The notes under the pieces were generated by a model that saw nothing but the letters and a program-made list of their open reading frames with translations, had not been told where the DNA came from and searched no databases. DNA of 21,962 nucleotides from an uncultured Bacilli bacterium. GTDB taxonomy: Bacteria > Bacillota_I > Bacilli_A > RF39 > UBA660. The DNA lies in assembly GCA_934096175.1 (NCBI GenBank), contig CAKOLG010000022.1, forward strand, positions 1 through 21,962, in the 5' to 3' direction. Positions 1 through 6,496 of the stretch are shown here, piece after piece; within the stretch, counting starts at the first letter, position 1; every line of letters begins with the position of its first letter. The position numbers and the translations under genes are program-made.

Positions 1-21
1 CATAAAGTATACTGCTTTAAG
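1..21 (+). repeat. inverton-type recombination site, right copy for surface gene 1
   Basis: The first 21 bases read CATAAAG, core TATACTG, then CTTTAAG, one mismatch from the arm CTTTATG. The same arm-core-arm layout sits immediately upstream of the next two paralogous genes. The partner copy would lie outside the window, so an inverted pair cannot be shown here. The site ends 15 nt before the start codon of the first gene. Confidence 0.6.
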
Positions 22-36
22 AAAGGATGGCGTTAT

Positions 37-1770
37 ATGGTAAAAAAGATTAGTCATTTAATAATGCTTTTATTAATATTAACTTGTAGTATAACATTAA
101 GTGTGACTTATTCTAAGTATTTGCTAACTAAGACTGTTAATGGGCAAGTACATGTTCCGCAAGTTGATTATTGTGTTAGAAAAGGAATTACTAGTTTAAG
201 TGAATGTATGTTGGTAATGGAAAATTATTCAAGTGATGCAAATAGTGCTAAATTATATATATCAAGTAAAACTTTTACTACAAGTAAAATGGCGCCAACT
301 ATTAATTATCAATTAATTAAAAAAACGGTTGAAAATTCAGCGGGTATAATTAAAACTAAAGACTTATTTTCTTTTTCGCAAGATTATATTTTTGATGAGA
401 CGACAGGAATGTTTACATTTAAAAGTTATAAATCTACATATATGTCTGATGATTATTTAAACTACTATACTTGTGGATCTACAACTGTTGCTTTTTACTT
501 GTGTTCTGTAATGTATCAAGTACTTGATTATGAGATACAGGGGGATTATACGTTGATTACTAAAGCAAATGTTTTTACTTTTAGTAATCCAGAATCTTTT
601 GATTCTGAAATAGGATTATATCAAACAGAAGATGATTATGGAATCTCTTATTTTTATCGTGGAAATGTTAAAAATAATTATGTGTCTTATGCTAGATTTA
701 TGTGGCGAATCGTGCGTCAAAATGGCGATGGTAGTATTCGTCTTATTTATGCAGGAACTGATGGCGCTAGTACAGGTGAGAGCACAACAATTGGTATTTC
801 AAGATTTAATCATAGTAATAATGGTTTTATTAATTGGCATGATCCAACTCATGTAGGTTATATGTACGGGGAAAATTTTGCGTTAAAAGTTGATACGACG
901 AAAATTAATTTTAATAGGTTTTCTGGAAAAAATAATTATTATTTTGCAGATAGTTATGAATTTGATGAAGCTAAAAGAGTATTTAAACTTGCAGGAAATA
1001 CGAAACTTACTAATTGGACAAGTGATTATTCTAATATTCTTTCTAAGTATCCATATACTTGTTTTGGTTCTTCATCTTCTTCAACTTGTCCTTATATTGT
1101 AAAAGCTATTAAGTATAATGGAGCTAATGCCATGCACATAAATTACATTACTTATGGTTCAGTTGATTATGCTTCAACTTTAAAGAATACATACAGTTCA
1201 GTAGTTAAAACATATGTTGATACTTGGTATGAAAATAATATTTTAAATAGAAAAGATGATTCAGGCAACTTATACACTAAATATTTGAGTGACAATATTT
1301 TTTGTAATGATCGAAGCTTGTATTTAGGTAATGGTTATTCATATTCGCAATGGACTAGGTATAACACGATGAAGCGAAATGGATATGAGTATAAGAATGC
1401 TACTCCTTCTTTAAAATGTACACAATTTGCTGATAAGTTTACGGTTAATAGTAGCGCAGGAAATCAAGCGTTAAAATATCCAGTAGCTTTAATTACTATT
1501 GATGAAGCAGCGTTTGCCGGAGGACTTGGTTCAGCTGTAAATACAAAATATTATTTATATAATGGTTTAACAAATTGGACGATGAGTCCTCATGAATACC
1601 AACCTGATAGAGGAGTGGCTCGTCCGTTTTTTATAGGAGCAAATGGTGAAATAAATGGTTGGTATGTTTGGTCAATATATTATGTTCGTCCAGTTATAAA
1701 TTTGAAATCTGATATTAAAATAACTGGTGGAGATGGCACAGCTGATAATCCTTATGTTGTAAGTTTATAA
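37..1770 (+). CDS. surface protein paralog 1, membrane-anchored, Cys-rich, DUF6273/C-type-lectin-like
   Basis: A 577 aa protein preceded by AAAGGATGG at a suitable distance from the ATG. Residues about 4-26 form one hydrophobic segment (signal peptide or N-terminal anchor) followed by TYSKYLLTK. The rest is extracytoplasmic-looking, with paired cysteines (DYC...SEC, YTCG, YTCF...TCP, IFCND, LKC) also found in the two paralogs. W223 begins WRIVRQNGDGSIRLIY. The C-terminus has a Trp-Met-Ser-Pro stretch, an ANGEIN strand and a final RPVINLKSDIKITGGDG block. From memory, the order (WRI..., TWYENNIL, DEAAFAGG, WTMSP, VRPVINL) resembles DUF6273, which has a formylglycine-enzyme/C-type-lectin-like fold; this is inference. 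It is 40-50% similar by eye to the next two genes. Ligand and role are unknown; surface adhesion or binding is a guess. Expression is probably controlled by the site at base 1. Confidence 0.85.
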   Translation: MVKKISHLIMLLLILTCSITLSVTYSKYLLTKTVNGQVHVPQVDYCVRKGITSLSECMLVMENYSSDANSAKLYISSKTFTTSKMAPTINYQLIKKTVENSAGIIKTKDLFSFSQDYIFDETTGMFTFKSYKSTYMSDDYLNYYTCGSTTVAFYLCSVMYQVLDYEIQGDYTLITKANVFTFSNPESFDSEIGLYQTEDDYGISYFYRGNVKNNYVSYARFMWRIVRQNGDGSIRLIYAGTDGASTGESTTIGISRFNHSNNGFINWHDPTHVGYMYGENFALKVDTTKINFNRFSGKNNYYFADSYEFDEAKRVFKLAGNTKLTNWTSDYSNILSKYPYTCFGSSSSSTCPYIVKAIKYNGANAMHINYITYGSVDYASTLKNTYSSVVKTYVDTWYENNILNRKDDSGNLYTKYLSDNIFCNDRSLYLGNGYSYSQWTRYNTMKRNGYEYKNATPSLKCTQFADKFTVNSSAGNQALKYPVALITIDEAAFAGGLGSAVNTKYYLYNGLTNWTMSPHEYQPDRGVARPFFIGANGEINGWYVWSIYYVRPVINLKSDIKITGGDGTADNPYVVSL

Positions 1771-1782
1771 AATATGTGCTAG

Positions 1783-1831
1783 AAAAGGACTAATACGAAT
1801 TAGATAGTTAATTTTGTATTAGTCCTTTTTT
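1783..1831 (+). terminator. strong terminator after surface gene 1, possibly bidirectional
   Basis: AAAAGGACTAATAC at 1783-1796 pairs perfectly with GTATTAGTCCTTTT at 1816-1829, and further pairing in the loop (AATTA/TAATT) extends the stem. A T-run follows. The A-run at the left foot means it could also stop leftward transcripts coming from the minus-strand promoter at about 1893-1921. Confidence 0.85.
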
Positions 1832-1832
1832 A

Positions 1833-1853
1833 CATAAAGTATGTTACTTTCAG
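1833..1853 (-). repeat. inverton-type site, left copy for surface gene 2
   Basis: Reads CATAAAG, TATGTTA, CTTTCAG on the plus strand. On the minus strand its core is TAACATA and 18 contiguous bases equal the copy at 1965-1985; only three bases of the outermost arm differ. Because the asymmetric core matches in inverted orientation, this is a true inverted pair and not merely two palindromes. Confidence 0.75.
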
Positions 1854-1964
1854 AAAATATAACCGAAGCATTTCAGCTTCCTACTATTTATAATTATACA
1901 ATTTTAAGATAAATTTGTAAATAGAGTCAATTAGCACTAAAATTAGAGCTTTATATAGTCAATT
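1854..1964. other. putative invertible promoter segment (111 bp) upstream of surface gene 2
   Basis: This segment is bounded by the inverted copies at 1833-1853 and 1965-1985. It carries a near-consensus promoter on the minus strand, facing away from surface gene 2, and a small hairpin (GAAGC/GCTTC, 1865-1880). Inversion would place the promoter so that it reads through the right-hand site into the gene. A weaker plus-strand candidate (TTGTAA, 17 nt, TAAAAT; 1915-1943) exists, so complete silence in this orientation cannot be claimed. No recombinase gene is present in the window. Confidence 0.6.
1893..1921 (-). promoter_or_regulatory. sigma-A promoter inside invertible segment, pointing leftward
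   Basis: On the minus strand TTTACA (1921-1916), a 17-nt spacer, then TATAAT (1898-1893). It has 5/6 and 6/6 matches to consensus with ideal spacing. It fires toward the 3' end of surface gene 1, where nothing is encoded on that strand and a terminator waits. Confidence 0.65.
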
Positions 1965-1985
1965 CATAAAGTAACATACTTTATG
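1965..1985 (+). repeat. inverton-type site, right copy for surface gene 2
   Basis: CATAAAG, core TAACATA, CTTTATG. Arms are perfectly inverted (the palindrome extends to 9 bp each side of ACA). It ends 14 nt before the GTG start of surface gene 2. Confidence 0.75.
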
Positions 1986-1999
1986 ATTGGAATGATTTT

Positions 2000-3727
2000 G
2001 TGATAAAGAGATTTAGTGGTTTAATTATGTTGGTTATAATGCTAATGTGTAGTGTTATTTTAAGTGTTACATATTCTAAGTTTTTATTGAGTAAGGAAAT
2101 TGATGCTACAATAAATGTACCAGAAGTAGATTATTGTGTTAGAAATAATATAACTACTTTGGCAGAATGTATGCTTGTTATGGAAAATTATTCAAGTGAT
2201 GCAAATAGTGCTAAATTGTATATTTCTAGTAAAACACCTGATTTGACATCACCAGCTCCTGTTGTAAAGTATGCAGAAAAGAATACTTTAGTTGTAAATG
2301 AATCAGGAATAATAAATACAACACAAATATTTTCTTTTTCTAGTAGTTATAGTTTTGATTCAGTAACGGGACAGTTTCATTTGGGTAGTGATTATGTTAC
2401 AACAGAAATGTCAGATGATTATATTGGATATTATACTTGTGGTAATACTAATACTGAGTGGACTACTTGTTCTACAATGTATAAGGTTGTAGCGTATAAA
2501 AAAATGGTTTCTGCTAGTGGTAGCTTAACAACTAGGTTAACTTCTGCGAATGTGTATACATATAGTGTAGTAGATTCTTTTGATTCAGATATTGGACTTT
2601 ATGCTGCTGACGATGAAGATGGAACAAGTTTTTATTATCGTGGAAATGTTAAGAATAATTATGTTTCGTATGCCGGGTATAAGTGGCGAATAGTTCGTCA
2701 AAATGGTGATGGTAGTATTCGTCTTATTTATGCTGATGATAGTGTAAGAGAAGATTTATCTGTGGGAAGTGTTCAATATAATAATTCTATAGTATACGAT
2801 CCAACGCACATTGGTTATATGCATAATAATGACTTTGTATTGAACGAAACGGATACAAGAAGTATTACATATCATGGCGTTTCAATAAATCAGACTTATG
2901 TATGGGGCAGTGGTTATACTTTTGATATTGCAACGGGGAAATTTACTTTGAATGATACTATAATTGTAAATTGGAAAGATAATTATCAAAATTTAATAAA
3001 AAACTATCCTTATACTTGTTTTGATTATAATTCTTCAAATAAGTGTAATTATGTTGTAAAAGCAGATACTTATATTGGAGAAGGAAAATTGTCAGGAACT
3101 GTTATATCTTATGGTTCTAAAAGTTATGAGTCTTCTTTGCAGAATAATGATGATTCTTACATAAAAAATATAATAGACTCATGGTATAAAAATAATATAT
3201 TAAATTTAAAAGATCAAAAAGAAAATTTATATACTGATTATTTAGCTGATTCATATTTTTGTAATGATCGAAATAAGGTTTCTGGTGATGGCTTTAGTAT
3301 GAAAAGTTGGACTTTATATAGCTCACGTAATAGATTGCTTTTAAATACAACTCCAACATTAAAGTGTGATATGAATGCTTTTTCTCCTATTGATAAGTTT
3401 ACTGTGGGAAATACCGGAAATGGAGATTTAACGTATCCAGTTGGATTACTATCTGCTGATGAAGGAGCGTTGGCTGGTGGGAAATCTAATTATGTAAATA
3501 TTAAATATTATTTATATAGTGGTTCATGGTTTTGGTTGATGACTCCTGTTCAGTATAATACCAATTGGTTAGTTTTTCAAAATTGGTATATTGATAAAGA
3601 TGGTGGCTTAAATTATACCAATGCAGGATATGCAAAGGGAGTAAGACCGGTTGTTAATTTAAGGGCTGATATTAAAATAACTGGTGGAGACGGAACAGCA
3701 GAAAACCCTTATGTAGTTAGTTTATAA
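2000..3727 (+). CDS. surface protein paralog 2, membrane-anchored, Cys-rich, DUF6273/C-type-lectin-like
   Basis: A 575 aa paralog of the flanking proteins. The start is GTG at 2000, aligned with the ATG of paralog 3; the nearby ATG at 1983 is out of frame and the ribosome site (GGAA) is weak. The first 32 residues (MIKRFSGLIM...) are identical to paralog 3, and bases 2001-2094 match 3899-3992 without a difference, after which similarity drops sharply. Bases 2180-2217 are instead identical to paralog 1 (217-254), so the gene is a mosaic. Same order of elements as paralog 1: N-terminal anchor, Cys pairs, WRIVRQNGDGSIRLIY, DSWYKNNIL, FCNDR, LMTP, VRPVVNL and GGDGT near the C-terminus. The loops between the last conserved blocks differ greatly from the paralogs. 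Function unknown; probably a phase-variable surface antigen or adhesin (inference). Confidence 0.85.
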   Translation: MIKRFSGLIMLVIMLMCSVILSVTYSKFLLSKEIDATINVPEVDYCVRNNITTLAECMLVMENYSSDANSAKLYISSKTPDLTSPAPVVKYAEKNTLVVNESGIINTTQIFSFSSSYSFDSVTGQFHLGSDYVTTEMSDDYIGYYTCGNTNTEWTTCSTMYKVVAYKKMVSASGSLTTRLTSANVYTYSVVDSFDSDIGLYAADDEDGTSFYYRGNVKNNYVSYAGYKWRIVRQNGDGSIRLIYADDSVREDLSVGSVQYNNSIVYDPTHIGYMHNNDFVLNETDTRSITYHGVSINQTYVWGSGYTFDIATGKFTLNDTIIVNWKDNYQNLIKNYPYTCFDYNSSNKCNYVVKADTYIGEGKLSGTVISYGSKSYESSLQNNDDSYIKNIIDSWYKNNILNLKDQKENLYTDYLADSYFCNDRNKVSGDGFSMKSWTLYSSRNRLLLNTTPTLKCDMNAFSPIDKFTVGNTGNGDLTYPVGLLSADEGALAGGKSNYVNIKYYLYSGSWFWLMTPVQYNTNWLVFQNWYIDKDGGLNYTNAGYAKGVRPVVNLRADIKITGGDGTAENPYVVSL

Positions 3728-3762
3728 AAAAGGCATAAAGCTGAATACTTTATGTCTTTTTT
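3726..3762 (+). terminator. terminator of surface gene 2, built around a recombination-type site
   Basis: AAAAAAGG, then the palindromic site (CATAAAG...CTTTATG, 3734-3754), then TCTTTTTT. The A-run and T-run extend the stem, so it should end transcription in both directions. It therefore also blocks leftward transcription from the promoter at 3776-3804. Confidence 0.75.
3734..3754 (-). repeat. inverton-type site, left copy for surface gene 3
   Basis: CATAAAG, CTGAATA, CTTTATG. It is the exact reverse complement, all 21 bases including the asymmetric 7-nt core, of the copy at 3863-3883. Confidence 0.85.
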
Positions 3763-3862
3763 ATTTTCTATTAAAATTATACCACTTTATTATTTTTTAT
3801 TAAAGGTAAAAATTAATAGTCATTTTAATATGTCCTTATTATATCTAAGATAAACTTAGTAT
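3755..3862. other. putative invertible promoter segment (108 bp) upstream of surface gene 3
   Basis: It lies between the perfect 21-bp inverted copies. It is almost purely A/T and contains a minus-strand extended -10 promoter facing away from surface gene 3. Its length is nearly the same as the 111-bp segment before surface gene 2, although the two sequences are not alike. Inversion would give surface gene 3 a promoter whose -10 box lies about 25 nt upstream of the right-hand site. Confidence 0.65.
3776..3804 (-). promoter_or_regulatory. extended -10 promoter inside invertible segment, pointing leftward
   Basis: On the minus strand TTTAAT (3804-3799), 17 nt, then TATAAT (3781-3776) preceded by TGG, giving the extended -10 form TGNTATAAT. 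The -35 is a partial match. I found only weak plus-strand candidates in the same segment. Confidence 0.6.
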
Positions 3863-3883
3863 CATAAAGTATTCAGCTTTATG
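3863..3883 (+). repeat. inverton-type site, right copy for surface gene 3
   Basis: CATAAAG, core TATTCAG, CTTTATG. It lies 14 nt before the ATG of surface gene 3, the same placement as the other two right-hand copies, followed by the ribosome site AGGAG (3886-3890). Confidence 0.85.
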
Positions 3884-3897
3884 ATAGGAGTTTTATT

Positions 3898-5625
3898 ATG
3901 ATAAAGAGATTTAGTGGTTTAATTATGTTGGTTATAATGCTAATGTGTAGTGTTATTTTAAGTGTTACATATTCTAAGTTTTTATTGAGTAAAGCAGTTA
4001 GCGGTACAATAAAAGTGCCTGAGGTAGATTATTGTATTAGAAAAAACATTACAAATTTGGCAGAATGTATGTTGGTTATGGAAAATAGTAATGAGTATAA
4101 GACAGTTGAAGCGGCTAAACTTGGTATTTCAGCTAAACAAGCTAATTTAAAAAGTACAGCTCCTTTAATTAATTATGCTTTAAAATCTACGGAAGTAGCA
4201 AATGATAATGGATTATTTACGGGACTTACTTATATAGTAAATAATGATGATAGTTTAATTTCTGATACATCTGAAACGGGAATGTTTCTTGTTAGTAATT
4301 ACAAAGTAACAGCGATGAATGAAAATTATGTTGGTTATTATACTTGTGGAGGGTATTATGGTTGGTGTTCTTCTGTTTATAAAATTAATGAAGTTAAGTA
4401 TATAGAAAGCTTGGATGTTTATAGAGTAGTTAAAGCAACAAAGTATTATTATAGTGCTGTTGATTCTTTTGATTCGGAAATTGGGTTGTATGCTGCTGAA
4501 GATGATTATGGAACTTCTTATTATTATCGTGGTAATGTTAAAAATAATTTTCTTACGTATGCGGGATATACATGGCGAATTGTTCGTCAAAATGGTGATG
4601 GAACAATTAGAGTAGTTTATTCTGGAAAAACACCTTCTATAGATATTAATGCTAATGTTTTTATAGGGACATCGAAATATAATAATGATTTAACTGATCC
4701 AACTTATGTAGGTTATATGTATGGTGAAGATTTTGGTAGTCAAGTAGCTCCGCGCTCTTATCATTTTGGAAAATTTAATGGTCTTACTAATTATTATTTT
4801 GCTGATAGTTATGAATTTGATAGTGATACAAAACTTTTTTCATTAAAAGGTAATATGGCTTTAAAAAATTGGAAAAACAATTATAATGAAATAATATCTT
4901 CTTATCCTTATTCTTGCATTTCAACGAGTTCAACGGGAACGTGTAAATATTTAGTAAAAGTTTTAAAATATGAAAATGATGTAAGGATGAATGCTTTGTT
5001 ATATTCATATAGTTCTAAAAGTTATGAGTCAACAGTTAAAAATACATATGATTCAGTAATGAAAACGTATATTGATACTTGGTATCAAAAAAACATATTA
5101 AATTTAAAAGATAGTAATGGTAATCTTTATTCTAGTTATTTAAGTGATAATATATTTTGTAATGACAGGAGTTACTACTCTGGAAATGGATATTCGTTAG
5201 CTCCACAAACTAGGTATGGTGCTATGAAACGAGTAGCACTTTTAAATTCACCTTCTTTTAAATGTACAAATTTTGCTGATCGTTTTACAGTTAGTACTAC
5301 TACAGGAAATGGTTCCTTAAAATATCCTATAGCACTTTTAACAGCAGATGAGGTAGTATACGCAGGAGAAGTTTGGCAGTCATTAAATCCTAATTATTAT
5401 TTGGCCAATACTCATGTGTCAATTACATTATCACCTTATAACTTTTTTACAGAAAGTGTAGGAGCGCGAATGTTTTATACGGATGCAGATTCTAATGTGG
5501 GTTCAATTTATAATAGTTATGTAAATGAAAATTGGTATGTTAGACCAGTTGTTAATTTAAGAGCTGATATTAAAATTACTAGTGGAGATGGTACAGCTGA
5601 TAATCCTTATGTCATAACAATTTAA
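3898..5625 (+). CDS. surface protein paralog 3, membrane-anchored, Cys-rich, DUF6273/C-type-lectin-like
   Basis: A 575 aa protein with ATG start and AGGAG 7 nt upstream. The N-terminal anchor is identical to that of paralog 2. Conserved elements in order: DYCIRKNITNLAEC, YYTCGGYYGWCS, YYYRGNVKNNF, WRIVRQNGDGTIRVVY, SYPYSCIS...GTCKY, DTWYQKNIL, FCNDRS, LTADEVVYAGE, TLSP, VRPVVNLRADIKIT and SGDGTADNPYV. It shares a NYYFADSYEFD block with paralog 1 that paralog 2 lacks. The segment between the YYL and VRPV blocks is the most divergent part of the family. It resembles DUF6273-type lectin-like domains (inference from motif order). It is the last gene of the array, followed by a terminator, so each of the three genes looks like its own transcription unit. 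Confidence 0.85.
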   Translation: MIKRFSGLIMLVIMLMCSVILSVTYSKFLLSKAVSGTIKVPEVDYCIRKNITNLAECMLVMENSNEYKTVEAAKLGISAKQANLKSTAPLINYALKSTEVANDNGLFTGLTYIVNNDDSLISDTSETGMFLVSNYKVTAMNENYVGYYTCGGYYGWCSSVYKINEVKYIESLDVYRVVKATKYYYSAVDSFDSEIGLYAAEDDYGTSYYYRGNVKNNFLTYAGYTWRIVRQNGDGTIRVVYSGKTPSIDINANVFIGTSKYNNDLTDPTYVGYMYGEDFGSQVAPRSYHFGKFNGLTNYYFADSYEFDSDTKLFSLKGNMALKNWKNNYNEIISSYPYSCISTSSTGTCKYLVKVLKYENDVRMNALLYSYSSKSYESTVKNTYDSVMKTYIDTWYQKNILNLKDSNGNLYSSYLSDNIFCNDRSYYSGNGYSLAPQTRYGAMKRVALLNSPSFKCTNFADRFTVSTTTGNGSLKYPIALLTADEVVYAGEVWQSLNPNYYLANTHVSITLSPYNFFTESVGARMFYTDADSNVGSIYNSYVNENWYVRPVVNLRADIKITSGDGTADNPYVITI

Positions 5626-5626
5626 T

Positions 5627-5649
5627 GACGAATTACTTCGTCTTTTTTT
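5627..5649 (+). terminator. terminator of surface gene 3
   Basis: GACGAA (5627-5632), loop TTAC, TTCGTC (5637-5642), then seven T residues, starting 2 nt after the stop codon. Confidence 0.9.
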
Positions 5650-5650
5650 G

Positions 5651-5679
5651 TGGTAAATAAAATGTGTTAATGATATAAT
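5651..5679 (+). promoter_or_regulatory. promoter for the gene at 5702
   Basis: Extended -10 TGATATAAT (TATAAT at 5674-5679) with a poor -35 (TGGTAA, 5651-5656) 17 nt upstream. AGGTGAT at 5692-5698 supplies the ribosome site for the ATG at 5702. Confidence 0.6.
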
Positions 5680-5701
5680 AATACATATAATAGGTGATAA
5701 T

Positions 5702-6496
5702 ATGAATAGTAATTTAAAGTTTAAAATAGGTGATGAAGTAATTGTTATTAAAACACATGAAAAAGGTATTATTAGTGGAATTCAGTCTATATTGCCAGAT
5801 GGTAATAGTGTTTATGTAGTTGATATTTCAGGAAATGCTAGGTTATTTGGAGAGTCATATTTAACTTTAGGTAGAGATAAAAGTATTATTAATAGAATTG
5901 AAACATTAGATGTTAATGAACTATCTAGTATGGTAGCTATTGATGATAAAATAAATCAAATAATAAATGAATTAAATTTGGTAAGTAGTAATAATCCTGA
6001 TGTTCAATTAAATAATGCGTGTAAATTAATGAAATATTTAGTTTTAAGAAGTGATTCAGAGTTTAATCAAACAATGAAAATTATTTCTAAGACAATTGTT
6101 ATTGATGATTTGTATAATGGATTAGTTAACGGTTATAATAACTATATTACTAATTCATATGTATTTAGTGAAATATTAAATAGAGTCGGAATGGATGTTA
6201 AATTAATTGCATTAAAAGATGAAAATGAAAAATTTTATGTTGCCAATTTAGTTTTGATTGGTGAAAAATATTATTATTTTGATGTTACTTTGGAACAAGA
6301 GATTTATTTAGAAGATAAAAAAGGTGAATTTGCACTTTGTTGTGCAGGTATTGGAAAAAAAGAATACGAGCAGTATTTTATACCAATGAGTATTCTTAGT
6401 ATAGATAATAGTATTACAGGAGGTTTTATACCTAGTAATATTGCCGAAAATGATATTGATTTTAATCTGGTTAACGGTTTTAGTGGAGTTGTGTGA
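5702..6496 (+). CDS. uncharacterised protein with SH3/KOW-like N-terminus and degenerate transglutaminase-like fold
   Basis: A 264 aa soluble protein with no signal peptide. Residues about 7-55 (FKIGDEVIVI...EKGIISGI...YVVDISGNARLFGESYL) look like a small beta-barrel of the KOW/SH3 kind. Residues about 145-205 align by eye with the transglutaminase-like core of the protein at 7683: SEILNRVGMDVKLIAL, then YYYFDVT in place of the strand that ends in the catalytic Asp. The Asp is kept, but the positions of the catalytic Cys and His are Tyr in my alignment, so any enzyme activity is probably lost. It has its own promoter, and its TGA stop overlaps the start of the next gene (TGATG), suggesting translational coupling. 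Function unknown. Confidence 0.7.
   Translation: MNSNLKFKIGDEVIVIKTHEKGIISGIQSILPDGNSVYVVDISGNARLFGESYLTLGRDKSIINRIETLDVNELSSMVAIDDKINQIINELNLVSSNNPDVQLNNACKLMKYLVLRSDSEFNQTMKIISKTIVIDDLYNGLVNGYNNYITNSYVFSEILNRVGMDVKLIALKDENEKFYVANLVLIGEKYYYFDVTLEQEIYLEDKKGEFALCCAGIGKKEYEQYFIPMSILSIDNSITGGFIPSNIAENDIDFNLVNGFSGVV

Noticed and set aside
632..1102. Overlapping reading frames inside surface gene 1 and similar frames on the opposite strand of genes 3, the ABC ATPase and DUF4474
   Set aside because: They lie in other frames of well-supported genes, have biased low-complexity composition and lack ribosome sites.
3734..3883. Reading the CATAAAG...CTTTATG copies as nothing more than two ordinary terminator hairpins
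   Set aside because: A palindrome explains the arms but not the matching asymmetric cores in inverted orientation, nor the fixed position just before start codons, where a terminator would make no sense.
1..3883. CRISPR-like or direct-repeat array made of the CATAAAG sites
   Set aside because: Copies are few, widely spaced, inverted, and have different centres; no cas genes or spacers of regular size.
37..4000. Lipoprotein signal with conserved Cys at residue 17 of the surface proteins
   Set aside because: The residue before Cys is Thr or Met, not Gly/Ala/Ser, and the hydrophobic stretch continues past it, so a lipobox is not supported.
1561..5560. Diversity-generating retroelement
   Set aside because: No reverse transcriptase, template repeat or accessory gene is present in the window; only the lectin-like fold is suggestive.
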